Shown here: in pieces, positions 8,572 to 16,437 of the stretch
Numbering within the stretch: the stretch's first letter is position 1
How the letters are laid out: each line of letters begins with the position of its first letter
Assembly: GCF_916618755.1 (NCBI RefSeq)
Contig: NZ_CAKAKB010000003.1
Span: forward strand, 186,001 to 250,000
Length of the DNA: 64,000 nucleotides
Direction: 5' to 3'
From: Actinotalea sp. Marseille-Q4924
GTDB lineage: Bacteria; Actinomycetota; Actinomycetes; Actinomycetales; Cellulomonadaceae
Program-made: the position numbers and the translations under genes
The notes under the pieces: generated by a model
Seen by the model: only the letters and a program-made list of their open reading frames with translations
What the model was told of the DNA's origin: nothing
Database searches by the model: none

Positions 8572-8934
8572 GTGAGCACCCCGCCCCGCGCCCCCGGGCC
8601 CGCTGCCGCCGCCCGAGGTGGCCGGCTGCCGATCCGGATGCTGCACGACCGCGTCCTGGTGCACATGGATGCCGAGTCCTCCGAGCGGCTGTCGACGTCG
8701 GGGATCGTCATCCCCGCGACCGCCGTCGTCGGGAAACGCCTGGCGTGGGCCGAGGTGGTCGCGACCGGGCCGCACGTGCGTCAGGTCGAGGTGGGAGACC
8801 GGGTCCTGTTCGACCCCGAGGACCGGGCGGAGGTCGAGCTCCACGGCGCGGACTACGTCCTGCTGCGGGAGAGGGATCTGCACGGCGTCGCGGAGCCGCA
8901 GGCGGAGGGGACGGGAACCGGGCTGTACCTGTGA
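8572..8934 (+). CDS. GroES-family (Cpn10-like) protein, orphan
   Basis: A 120-residue protein with the Cpn10 beta-barrel signature: IRMLHDRVLVHMD (about 21-33), a mobile-loop region (SSERLSTSGIVIP, about 37-49), GPHVRQVEVGDRVLFDP and YVLLRERDL. It lacks a neighbouring groEL and has a longer N-terminal Pro/Ala tail and a C-terminal tail, so it is probably a second GroES-like paralogue rather than the main groES. It may pair with a chaperonin elsewhere. The GTG start follows a leaderless-type -10. Confidence 0.85.
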   Translation: MSTPPRAPGPAAAARGGRLPIRMLHDRVLVHMDAESSERLSTSGIVIPATAVVGKRLAWAEVVATGPHVRQVEVGDRVLFDPEDRAEVELHGADYVLLRERDLHGVAEPQAEGTGTGLYL

Positions 8935-9187
8935 CCGTTGTGCCTGGTGGACGGCATCGGCACGGCGGAACGGACGTGCGCGCCCTGCGCTCCCGGGGGC
9001 GTCGCGGGGGGACTCGAGGTCCGCTCGGGAACCCGGCCGGGTGACCCGGAACGGACAAGTCGGGCCAGTCCGGCCGCAGGCGTTGCGGTGCGGGCGGCGC
9101 GGTGGTGCAGTGGTGCCGTGCTGCGGGCGGGGGGTCCGCGCAAGATCGTCCGGGGCTGCCTCGGACGCCGACGAGAGGGAACCGACC

Positions 9188-9472
9188 ATGGTGGACGACA
9201 CCGCGCCCGAGAGCGGTCAGGGAACCGCCCCGGCGACGGCGCCGGAGGTCGCCCTGCCGGCGGACGTCGAGGCCGCTCTCGTGGACCGCGACGCCAGCCA
9301 GGAGGTCATGAGCCTGCTCAGCGAGCACGTGCCGCTCGCCCTGCTCGCTGACCTGGCCATCCCCGAGGGGCCGGCCTCGCCGGAGATCCTGTCCGAGGAG
9401 GGCCTGCCCGACGTCGCCTGGTGGGAGGGCGGCGAGGCCTCCGACGCCGAGGACGGCGCGCCCGCGCGCTGA
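9188..9472 (+). CDS. Small acidic conserved-type hypothetical protein
   Basis: A 94-residue acidic protein with no recognised domain. The centre (ALVDRDASQEVMSLLSEH then VPLALLADLAIPEGP) looks like two amphipathic helices and ends with a W-W pair (DVAWWEGGE). The ATG at 9188 is preceded by GAGAGGGA. The flanks are polar and low complexity. Codon use is like its neighbours and the frame is supported by the site spacing. It lies alone, upstream of tRNA-Lys. Confidence 0.7.
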   Translation: MVDDTAPESGQGTAPATAPEVALPADVEAALVDRDASQEVMSLLSEHVPLALLADLAIPEGPASPEILSEEGLPDVAWWEGGEASDAEDGAPAR

Positions 9473-9543
9473 GCCGACCGGAGCCGGGTCCGCGGTGCGC
9501 GACCTCACACGACGGCGGTTTCGCATCGCCCCTGCCCGGCTGC

Positions 9544-9549
9544 TAACCT
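9544..9549 (+). promoter_or_regulatory. -10 hexamer for tRNA-Lys
   Basis: TAACCT ends ten bases before the tRNA 5' end, so the transcript would begin a few bases before the mature tRNA. The -35 (TTCGCA, 18 bp upstream) is poor. Confidence 0.4.
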
Positions 9550-9559
9550 CGTGCACCGC

Positions 9560-9632
<73 letters not shown>

Positions 9633-9637
9633 CAGGA

Positions 9638-9665
9638 GAAGGGCCCCGCCGAGGCGGGGCCCTTC
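9638..9665. terminator. Strong hairpin terminator after tRNA-Lys
   Basis: GAAGGGCCCCGC pairs perfectly with GCGGGGCCCTTC around a four-base loop. It lies six bases past the tRNA and faces the stop codon of the divergent transporter unit, so it may act in both directions. Confidence 0.75.
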
Positions 9666-9696
9666 GTCGTGCCGGCCGGTCAGCCGTGGCGCCGCG

Positions 9697-10734
9697 TCAC
9701 TCCGTGGCGAGGGCGGCGTCCGAGGAGAAGACGAGGCCGAGGGCGACCTCGCCCTGCTGCAGCGCCGCCTTGGTCAGCGGGCCGCCCGGGTCGAGCGAGA
9801 CGAACTCGGCGACGTCGAGGCCGTAGACGTCCTCGAGCCCCGGCTGGCAGAAGGGCCGCTCCGGGCACTCCGGCGGCCCGCCCAGCACGATCCCGCCGCA
9901 GGTCTCCGCGAGCTCGCTGAGCGTCGAGACGCCGTACTCCTCCGCGAACGCCGTCGTCACCGCGAAGGCGTTCTGGTCCTGCGCGTCCGACGGGGTGCCG
10001 AACACGAGCCCGACCTCCTCGCCCAGGCCGGTGAGGGCCTCGACGGTCGCGTCCAGGTCGCTGCTCGCGACCGCGTCGGCGTCCGTCCCGTTCACCTGGT
10101 CGTTGAGGAACTCCGTGAGCGTGCCGACGTACTCGGGGATCACCGTGAGCTCGCCGGCGAGGAGCGCCGGCAGGTACGTCTCGCGGTTGCCGATGGTCTG
10201 CGTGGAGGCGTCGTAGCCGGCGGCGCGCAGCGCCCCGGCGTAGAGCTCCGCGAGCGTGGCGCTCTCGGAGAAGTTGCCGGCGCCGACGACGACGCCCTGG
10301 CCCTGCCCGACCTGGTCCTGCTGGTCCAGCCCCTGCTCGGCGAGGAACTCTGCCGCGACCTCGCTGGAGGTGCGACGCTCGACGTCGACGGCCCGGTTGA
10401 GGCCGATGAGGATCTCGGTGTCCAGGGCGGCCGAGACCTCGTCGAGGACGCCCAGCAGCGCGTCGTCGCCCTCGACCGCGGCGGCGTTGACGGCCGGGAT
10501 GATGTTGTCGACGGTCTGCAGGCCCTGGTCGTCGTCGAGGACGACCAGCGAGTCGCCGGCCACCGGGGCGCACTCCTCGAGCTCACCGCCGGCGTCGGCG
10601 TCGTCGGTCGCGGTGGTCGCGTCGGGCTCGGGCGCGGTCCCGCCGGAGGAGCCGGGCTCCCCGCAGGCGGCCGTCACCAGCAGCACGGTGGCCAGCAGGC
10701 CTGCCCGTGCCAGGGCGGATCGGCGTCGGCGCAT
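9697..10734 (-). CDS. Glycine betaine/choline-type ABC substrate-binding lipoprotein, circularly permuted
   Basis: A 345-residue periplasm-facing lipoprotein: signal peptide with lipobox LVTAAC (C24), then a type II binding protein of the OpuBC/OsmF family. The order of segments is unusual. Residues about 63-136 (VVLDDDQGLQ, DNIIPAV, LNRAVDVERRT, EFLAEQGL) match what is normally the C-terminal part. After a Gln/Gly linker (136-148), residues about 149-345 match the usual N-terminal start (GAGNFSESATLAELY, NRETYLPALLAGEL, PEYVGTLTEFL) and run to GGPLTKAAL and GLVFSSDAAL, where the chain ends. The ATG at 10734 has GAGGAG upstream. It is the last gene of the permease unit. Confidence 0.88.
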   Translation of the reverse strand: MRRRRSALARAGLLATVLLVTAACGEPGSSGGTAPEPDATTATDDADAGGELEECAPVAGDSLVVLDDDQGLQTVDNIIPAVNAAAVEGDDALLGVLDEVSAALDTEILIGLNRAVDVERRTSSEVAAEFLAEQGLDQQDQVGQGQGVVVGAGNFSESATLAELYAGALRAAGYDASTQTIGNRETYLPALLAGELTVIPEYVGTLTEFLNDQVNGTDADAVASSDLDATVEALTGLGEEVGLVFGTPSDAQDQNAFAVTTAFAEEYGVSTLSELAETCGGIVLGGPPECPERPFCQPGLEDVYGLDVAEFVSLDPGGPLTKAALQQGEVALGLVFSSDAALATE

Positions 10735-10846
10735 GGATCGTCTCCTCGTTCTCGCCCGCCCCGTGGCGGGTCGTCGGGTGTTCCATCGAAGGTGCTCGGA
10801 CCACAACCGGCAAGACTCCTCCGGCGTTCCCGAGGTCACCGTCCGG

Positions 10847-11545
10847 TCACGATCTCGCCACGGCACCTCGGCCGGTGCGGAGCGGGACCGGGGTCAGGAG
10901 CCGCTGCCCGGCGGCGAGGAGGCCCTCGACCACGAGGCACAGCAGCGCGATGAGGACGGCCGCGGCGAGGACCTCCCCGTAGCGGCGGGTCGCGAAGCCG
11001 TCGACGAGGAAACGCCCGAGCCCGCCGCCGCCGACGAACGCCGCGAGCGACACCGAGGCCACGACCTGGACCGCCGCGGTCCGCAGCCCTGCGGCGACGA
11101 GCGGCAGCGCCAGCGGCAGCTCGACGCGGGCCAGGGACCGGGTCCGGGACATCCCCATGCCCCGGGCGGCCTCGCGGACCGAGCCGTCGACCTCGCGCAG
11201 CGCCGTCCACGCGTTCGCCAGGATCGGCGGTGCCGCGAACACCGCGAGCGCGATCACCGTCGGCCGGTTGCCGAACCCCACGCCGCTCGACGCGAAGATC
11301 ATGAGCAGTGCCAGCGTCGGGAGGGCCAGCGACGTGTTGGTCGCGGGGATGAGCCACGCTCCGCCCCACCCGCGGTGGCCGAGCCACACGCCCAACGGCA
11401 GCGCGACGACCGCGGCGAGCAGCACCGCTGCTCCCGCGATCCCGAGGTGCTCGACGGTCCGTGCGAGGATCCCGCCCGTGCCGTTCCAGACCAGCGGGTC
11501 GTTGAGCCAGCGGAACGCGGCGCCGAGGACGTCGTCGTCGCGCAT
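10847..11545 (-). CDS. Osmoprotectant ABC transporter permease
   Basis: A 232-residue inner-membrane permease of the OpuB/proW type with about five to six hydrophobic segments and the cytoplasmic coupling motif REAARGMGMSRTRSLARVELPLALP (quoted in part: EAARGMGMS), the EAA loop that docks on the ATPase. The ATG overlaps the upstream permease stop by one base (TGATG), so they form a coupled pair. It follows the second permease and precedes the binding protein by 112 nt. Confidence 0.9.
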   Translation of the reverse strand: MRDDDVLGAAFRWLNDPLVWNGTGGILARTVEHLGIAGAAVLLAAVVALPLGVWLGHRGWGGAWLIPATNTSLALPTLALLMIFASSGVGFGNRPTVIALAVFAAPPILANAWTALREVDGSVREAARGMGMSRTRSLARVELPLALPLVAAGLRTAAVQVVASVSLAAFVGGGGLGRFLVDGFATRRYGEVLAAAVLIALLCLVVEGLLAAGQRLLTPVPLRTGRGAVARS

Positions 11546-12264
11546 CAGCGGCGTCCCCGCGCCCAGGGCGTGAGTGCTCGGCCGACCAGCATGAGGGCCA
11601 CGTCGGCGAGCAGCGCCACGGCCAGCGTGAGCACGGTGGCGGTGGCGATCTCGGCCCGGTACTGGGAGTTGAAGCCCCGGTAGAGCAGCTGGCCCAGACC
11701 GCCGTAGCCGACGATGATGCCGATCGTCACGAGGGCGACGGTGCTCACGGTGGCGAGCCGCAGGCCCGCGAAGATCGAAGGCACCGCGAGGGGCAGTTCG
11801 ACCGAGAGCAGCATCCGTCCGGGGCTCAGGCCGGTGCCGCGGGCGGCGTCCACGACCCCGCGGTCCACGCCCTGCAGCCCGACCAGGATGTTGCGCACGA
11901 GCACCAGCAGGGCGTACATGACCAGCCCGATGAGCACCGTCGTCCGCGGGTCCCACAGGAGCGGGTAGATCATCGCGAAGAGGGCCAGCGCCGGCACCGT
12001 GTACAGGACGCCGGACGCGCCCAGGATCGGTCCGGCCAGCCGGGGGCGCCGGTGCGCCAGGACGGCCAGCGGCAGGGCGAGCGCCAGGGCGATGAGGACG
12101 GCCTGGGCGGTCAGGGTGACGTGCTGGGAGAGCGCCGTTGTGAGGTCGCCCCAGTTGTTCTCGACGTAGCGCCAGGTGAACCACGGGTTGGCGGGAGGTG
12201 CTGCGGCGGCGGGGGCGGCGAGGCCCGCTGTGCTCCCGATCACCGGACCGACGCTACAGGGCAC
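11545..12264 (-). CDS. Osmoprotectant ABC transporter permease
   Basis: The partner permease (239 residues from GTG 12264; a GTG at 12243 is an alternative start, and neither has a clear ribosome binding site). It has WFTWRYVENNW before the first membrane segment, an EAA-type loop (VDAARGTGLSPGRML) and GYGGLGQLLYRGF near the C-terminus, typical of OpuBB-like subunits. It is divergent from the ATPase gene, with only 62 nt between them, which must hold both promoters. The two permeases, the binding protein and the divergent ATPase make one complete importer. Confidence 0.88.
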   Translation of the reverse strand: MPCSVGPVIGSTAGLAAPAAAAPPANPWFTWRYVENNWGDLTTALSQHVTLTAQAVLIALALALPLAVLAHRRPRLAGPILGASGVLYTVPALALFAMIYPLLWDPRTTVLIGLVMYALLVLVRNILVGLQGVDRGVVDAARGTGLSPGRMLLSVELPLAVPSIFAGLRLATVSTVALVTIGIIVGYGGLGQLLYRGFNSQYRAEIATATVLTLAVALLADVALMLVGRALTPWARGRR

Positions 12265-12312
12265 CCCCGGCGCAGGCGCCCGGTGCTCAGGGACGGGCCA
12301 GCGGCGCCGGGG

Positions 12313-12318
12313 TAGCGT
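12313..12318 (+). promoter_or_regulatory. -10 hexamer for the osmoprotectant ATPase
   Basis: TAGCGT ends eight bases before the ATG at 12327, in the 62-bp divergent spacer. Confidence 0.4.
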
Positions 12319-12326
12319 CGTCGCTC

Positions 12327-13394
12327 ATGACCAGCGAGCAGACCCCCGGTCGGGCGACCGCCCTGGCCCTCGGCGCGGCCCGTGCGCCCGGCGAGGCCGT
12401 CATCCGGTTCGAGCAGGCGCGCAAGGAGTACCCGGACGGGACGGTCGCGGTCCACGAGCTGGACCTCGAGGTCCAGGAGCACGAGCTCCTCGTCCTCGTG
12501 GGCGCCTCGGGCTGCGGCAAGTCGACGACGCTGCGCATGGTCAACCGGCTCGTGGAGGCGACGTCCGGACGGGTCCTGGTCGAGGGGCGCGACGTGGCGA
12601 CGGTCGACCCCGTCGCCCTGCGCCGGCGCATCGGCTACGTCATCCAGGACGTGGGCCTGTTCCCGCATCGCACCGTCGGTCAGAACGTCGCGACGGTGCC
12701 GGAGCTCCTCGGCTGGGACCGCGGACGCACCCGGTCCCGGGTCGGTGACCTGCTCGAGCTCGTCGGGCTGGACCCGGCGACCTACACGGGCCGCTACCCG
12801 CACCAGCTCTCCGGTGGCGAGCGGCAGCGCGTCGGTGTGGCGAGGGCGCTCGCCGCCGACCCGCCCGTCCTGCTCATGGACGAGCCGTTCGGCGCGGTGG
12901 ACCCGTCGGGGCGCCGCCGCCTGCAGCAGGAGTTCTGGCGCATCCAGCGTGAGCTCGGCACCACGGTGATGTTCGTGACCCACGACGTGGACGAGGCGGT
13001 GCGCCTGGGTGACCGCATCGCGGTCTTCCGTCGCGGCGGCCACCTGGAGCAGGTGTCCGACGCCGTGACGCTGCTCGCCCGACCCAGGACCTCGACCGTC
13101 GCCGAGCTCGTCGGGACGGGCAGCACCGTGCGGCTGCTCTCGATCGGCGAGCTCACGGCCGACGACGTCGCGGCCGTCCCTCCGCGTCCGGCCGCGCCCT
13201 CGGGTCGCCCCGCCGGGTCGGAGCCGGCCGCGGGGACCGTCGCCGTCGGCGACCGGCTCGACGTCGTGCTCCAGGCGCTCGCGGCCGCGCCCGACGGCGT
13301 CCCGGTGACCGAGGGCGGCGCCGTCGTGGGTCACCTCACCGCGGACGGGCTCCTGCGTGCCGTGCGCCGGACGGTGGCGTCGGCCCAGGGCTGA
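12327..13394 (+). CDS. Osmoprotectant ABC transporter ATP-binding protein
   Basis: A 355-residue ATPase of the ProV/OpuBA type. Walker A GASGCGKST (59-67), Q loop in YVIQDVGLFPH, signature LSGGERQ, Walker B LLMDEPFGAVD and the H-loop FVTHDVDEA are intact. The C-terminal part after about residue 250 is a degenerate regulatory tail: one CBS-like half (VGDRLDVVLQALAAAPDG through VVGHLTADGLL) follows an Ala/Pro-rich linker, whereas ProV proteins carry two CBS domains. It is transcribed away from its permeases and binding protein. Confidence 0.92.
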   Translation: MTSEQTPGRATALALGAARAPGEAVIRFEQARKEYPDGTVAVHELDLEVQEHELLVLVGASGCGKSTTLRMVNRLVEATSGRVLVEGRDVATVDPVALRRRIGYVIQDVGLFPHRTVGQNVATVPELLGWDRGRTRSRVGDLLELVGLDPATYTGRYPHQLSGGERQRVGVARALAADPPVLLMDEPFGAVDPSGRRRLQQEFWRIQRELGTTVMFVTHDVDEAVRLGDRIAVFRRGGHLEQVSDAVTLLARPRTSTVAELVGTGSTVRLLSIGELTADDVAAVPPRPAAPSGRPAGSEPAAGTVAVGDRLDVVLQALAAAPDGVPVTEGGAVVGHLTADGLLRAVRRTVASAQG

Positions 13395-13464
13395 CGCTGA
13401 CGTCACGGATGCCGGGGCCCGCGTGCCGAGAGCGGCGGGGCGGCGCCGTCGTCGGGTGTCGGGC

Positions 13465-13842
13465 CTACGCGCCGGACGACGGACCGTCGTCGTCGGACGG
13501 CTCGTCGGCGAACGGCAGGAGACGGTCCACGCCTGTGATGGTCATGAGCTCGCGGAGCATCCACGGCGCGTGGTGCAGCTCGACGGGGTAGCCGCCCGCC
13601 TCGGCGTCCCGGGCGAGGCGGACGAGGATGGACATCCCGGCGGAGTCGACGAAGCTGACGCGCCCTGCCTCGATGACCACGGGCAGCCTCCGGTCGGCGA
13701 CCGCCTGGCAGAGGGGACCGGCGTTCTGCCGCACGGCGAGGTCGACCTCGCCGAAGACCTCCACCACCGAGCGCTCAGGCTCCTCGTGCAGCGTCATGCC
13801 CGACGACTCGCCGTCGTGCTCGTGACCCAGCGCCTCGATCAT
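13465..13842 (-). CDS. STAS-domain anti-sigma factor antagonist-like protein
   Basis: A 125-residue STAS protein. The sequence FVDSAGMSILVRL carries S67, the residue that is phosphorylated in SpoIIAA/RsbV-type antagonists; GEVDLAVRQNAGPLC is the usual N-terminal strand-helix. It would bind an anti-sigma kinase (RsbW type) when dephosphorylated and so free a sigma factor. No kinase or sigma gene is adjacent. A SpoIIE-type phosphatase gene lies 34 kb away at 47265. An ATG at 13797 (MTLHEEPER) is an alternative start. Confidence 0.85.
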   Translation of the reverse strand: MIEALGHEHDGESSGMTLHEEPERSVVEVFGEVDLAVRQNAGPLCQAVADRRLPVVIEAGRVSFVDSAGMSILVRLARDAEAGGYPVELHHAPWMLRELMTITGVDRLLPFADEPSDDDGPSSGA

Positions 13843-14110
13843 CCTCGACCCGTTCCTCCGTGTAGTCCGTGCCGGCCCGTCCGCCGGTCCGGATGTCCGG
13901 CCCGACCACACGCGCCCGGTCGGACCGTCCGCCCGACCGTGTCGTCGTCCCACCAGGTCAGGCGCACTCCTGATGAAAGCGTAGATCGGCGCCGACGGCA
14001 CCACGGGGACGCTCCGGGGCGCGGCGGATGACCCGTTCGGCCCTGTGCGGATCAGGCTGGGTGTGCACCGATGTGCAGAACCGTTCGCACCCGTTCCCAC
14101 CGGTGATGTC

Positions 14111-14116
14111 TAGGGT
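14111..14116 (+). promoter_or_regulatory. -10 hexamer, leaderless type, for the ATP-grasp gene
   Basis: TAGGGT ends six bases before GTG 14123. Confidence 0.55.
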
Positions 14117-14122
14117 GTTCCC

Positions 14123-15067
14123 GTGACCCGCATCGCACTCGTGACCTGCTCCCGCCTGCCGGACCTCGACCCCGAGGACACCCCCCTCCTCGCGGCGATC
14201 GCCGCCCGCGGCGCGACCGCGGACGCCGTCGTCTGGGACGACCCGACGGTGCGCTGGGAGGACTACGACCTCGTCGTCGTGCGCTCCGCGTGGGACTACG
14301 CGCAGCGTCACGACGAGTTCCTCGCGTGGGCGGAGCGGGTCTCCGTGGTGACGCACCTGGCCAACCCGCTGCCGGTCATCGTGTGGAACACCGACAAGCA
14401 CTACCTGCGGGAGCTCGAGTCCGCCGGCGTGCGGATCGTGCCGACGCAGTGGCTGGAGCCGGAGCGCCACCTGTCGTCCCGGGCGTTGCACACGCGGTTC
14501 CCGGCCCACGGGGAGATGGTCATCAAGCCGGCCGTCTCGGCCGGGAGCCTCGACGCCGGTCGGTACACCGCCATCGACGCGCAGTCCCGGGGCCTGGCGA
14601 TCGCCCACGCACGGCGCCTCCTCGGGGAGAACCGCACCGTCATGGCGCAGCGGTACCTCGCCAGTGTCGACACGGTGGGCGAGCGGGCCCACGTCTTCGT
14701 CAGCGGCGAGTACTCCCACAGCGTGCGCAAGGGCGCGATGCTCGACGGCCCCGACGTGGCCGTGGAGGGCATGTACAAGGAGGAGAGCATCAGCGCGATC
14801 GAGGCCCCCGCCGAGGAGGTCGAGATGGCGCACGACGTCATCGCGACCGCGCGCCGCCTGCTCGACGCCCGCCCCGACGCGGCCGGCGCGGACGACCACC
14901 AGCCCTTCCTCTACGCGCGGGTGGACGTCGTGTCCGACGACGACGGTCGTCCGGTGCTCATGGAGCTCGAGCTGGTGGAGCCCTCGCTGTTCCCCTCCTT
15001 CGCGGAGGGCGCGGTCGACCGGCTCGCGGACGCGATCGTCGCGCGGGCAGGGATCCCCGCGTCCTGA
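14123..15067 (+). CDS. ATP-grasp domain protein, substrate unknown
   Basis: A 314-residue protein related to RimK/glutathione-synthetase-type ligases. The N-terminal domain begins MTRIALVTCSRLPDLDPED; IVWNTDKHYLRELESAGV (about 91-108) is the ATP-grasp entry; HGEMVIKPAVSAGS carries the ATP-binding lysine; YARVDVVSDDDG and LMELELVEPSLF supply the metal-binding acidic residues. It is alone between divergent STAS and tRNA-His, so the substrate cannot be read from context. Leaderless start with no ribosome binding site. Confidence 0.85.
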   Translation: MTRIALVTCSRLPDLDPEDTPLLAAIAARGATADAVVWDDPTVRWEDYDLVVVRSAWDYAQRHDEFLAWAERVSVVTHLANPLPVIVWNTDKHYLRELESAGVRIVPTQWLEPERHLSSRALHTRFPAHGEMVIKPAVSAGSLDAGRYTAIDAQSRGLAIAHARRLLGENRTVMAQRYLASVDTVGERAHVFVSGEYSHSVRKGAMLDGPDVAVEGMYKEESISAIEAPAEEVEMAHDVIATARRLLDARPDAAGADDHQPFLYARVDVVSDDDGRPVLMELELVEPSLFPSFAEGAVDRLADAIVARAGIPAS

Positions 15068-15161
15068 GCGGTCCGGAGCACCGGCGTGGACCCGGTAGAC
15101 TTTCCGCCGGTCCACGCCCCCGGGGCACCGGAGGAGCCGTTCGCGGCATCGGCGGACCGTG

Positions 15162-15237
15162 GTGGCTATAGCTCAGTTGGTAGAGCACCTGGTTGTGGTC
15201 CAGGGGGTCGCGGGTTCAAGTCCCGTTAGCCACCCCA
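15162..15237 (+). tRNA. tRNA-His (GUG anticodon)
   Basis: The acceptor stem GTGGCTA/TAGCCAC, anticodon loop TTGTGGT on CCTGG/CCAGG, and T arm CGGGTTCAAGTCCCG are seen. The base before the stem is G15161 and the discriminator is C15234, the expected G-1:C73 pair. CCA is encoded at 15235-15237, unlike the other tRNAs here. A TAGACT hexamer at 15096 may be its promoter. Confidence 0.96.
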
Positions 15238-15238
15238 T

Positions 15239-15285
15239 GACGAGGCCCGGTCGGTCGAGCACTGCTCGAGCGGCCGGGCCTCGTC
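15239..15285. terminator. Large hairpin between tRNA-His and orn
   Basis: GACGAGGCCCGG pairs with CCGGGCCTCGTC, and an inner TCGAGCA/TGCTCGA forms a second stem. It separates the convergent tRNA-His and orn genes and can serve both. Confidence 0.7.
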
Positions 15286-15297
15286 CGTGAGGCGGCG

Positions 15298-15930
15298 TCA
15301 GCGGCCGGCGCGCACCGAGGTCGCGACGACCTGGGCTGCGATGTCCTTCGCCGCCGTGGAGTCCGGCCCCGGCTGCGGCACGAGCATCGCGGCGCGGTAG
15401 TAGCGCAGCTCGTCGATGCTCTCGAGGATGTCGGCGAGCGCACGGTGGCCGCCGTTCTTCTCGGGCGAGGCGAAGTAGACGCGCGGGTACCAGCGGCGGG
15501 CGAGCTCCTTGATGGAGGAGACGTCGATGACCCGGTAGTGCAGGTGCCCGACGAGATCGGGCATGTCCCGCTCGAGGAACGCCCTGTCGGTGCCCACCGA
15601 GTTGCCGGCGAGCGGCGCCTTGCCCGCCTCGGGGACCCACGCGCGCAGGTATGTCATGACCTGCTCCTGGGCGTCGGCGAGGGTGGTCCCGCCGGGCAGG
15701 GCCTCGAGCAGGCCAGAGGTCGTGTGCATCGCACGGACGAAGGGGTCCATCTGCTCCAGCGCCTCGGGGGGCGGGGTGACCACGACGTCGACGCCCTCGC
15801 CGAGGACGGTCAGCTCGGAGTCGGTGACGACGGCAGCGACCTCGATGAGCGCGTCGCGGGCCAGGTCGAGTCCGGTCATCTCGCAGTCGATCCAGACGAT
15901 CTTGTCGTTGGGCTGGCTCGCGGGGCTCAC
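15298..15930 (-). CDS. orn: Oligoribonuclease
   Basis: A DEDDh 3'-to-5' exonuclease that degrades two- to five-nucleotide RNAs and pGpG. The 210-residue protein has Exo I IVWIDCEMTGLD (D15 and E17), Exo II around LAGNSVGTDRAFL, and Exo III with HRALADI. GTG start at 15930; TACAGT six bases upstream makes it a leaderless candidate. Confidence 0.96.
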   Translation of the reverse strand: MSPASQPNDKIVWIDCEMTGLDLARDALIEVAAVVTDSELTVLGEGVDVVVTPPPEALEQMDPFVRAMHTTSGLLEALPGGTTLADAQEQVMTYLRAWVPEAGKAPLAGNSVGTDRAFLERDMPDLVGHLHYRVIDVSSIKELARRWYPRVYFASPEKNGGHRALADILESIDELRYYRAAMLVPQPGPDSTAAKDIAAQVVATSVRAGR

Positions 15931-15936
15931 GCGGTC

Positions 15937-15942
15937 ACTGTA
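15937..15942 (-). promoter_or_regulatory. -10 hexamer, leaderless type, for orn
   Basis: TACAGT on the minus strand ends six bases before the GTG start. Confidence 0.55.
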
Positions 15943-15983
15943 CGTGCTCTGGCCAGGGCGTGGACGTCGGGCAGCTGTGGCGC

Positions 15984-16241
15984 TCAGGCTGCGAGCGCAT
16001 GGCCGTCAGCGGCCGGCCGCGCGGTGGCGGCCGGCCGCTGGACGGGTGCCCCGGCGGGGGCGGAGGGGGTCCGGACCGCGCGACGGGCGCGGACCAGGAC
16101 GGTGCGGGCGGCGGACGGGACGCGTCGGCCGGCCGGTGCGGTGACACCGGTGCGCCGCGCGACCTCGTGGCGGCGCGCCTCGAGAGCGAGGCGGTGCTGC
16201 TGGTCGCGGACGGTGGCGTCGTAGAGCAGTGCGGGATGCAT
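15984..16241 (-). CDS. Small basic hypothetical protein
   Basis: An 85-residue protein without a recognised domain. The first 30 residues (ALLYDATVRDQQHRLALEARRHEVARR) predict one charged amphipathic helix; the rest is Arg, Ala and Pro rich. The ATG at 16241 has AGGAG at good spacing, which is the main support, and the helical start looks like coding. The low-complexity end could be GC-driven. It lies upstream of orn on the same strand, 41 nt before the orn promoter region. Confidence 0.6.
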   Translation of the reverse strand: MHPALLYDATVRDQQHRLALEARRHEVARRTGVTAPAGRRVPSAARTVLVRARRAVRTPSAPAGAPVQRPAATARPAADGHALAA

Positions 16242-16437
16242 GGTGGCGGCTCCTGGTGAGGGACTGGGTAGTGAGGACTGGCCAGGTCCGTTCACCGCGG
16301 TGGCACCACTGAAGCAGCCGGGCACGACCTCGATCACGTCTTTTTCTGCAGCCGGGCGCCCGCGTGGCACCGACCCGCCGTCGGGACCCGGACGGCGTCC
16401 TCGTGCGCGCACGCTGCCGCTGCGCGAGCCTGGGCCG

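Noticed and set aside
9697-10734. Permuted order of the binding protein as a frameshift or assembly join
   Set aside because: The gene is one uninterrupted frame with a normal signal peptide, linker and stop, and the break falls at a natural surface position.
13843-14122. A gene in the 280-bp gap between the STAS and ATP-grasp genes
   Set aside because: Only the ATP-grasp -10 hexamer is visible; the open frames there are low-complexity with no start signals.
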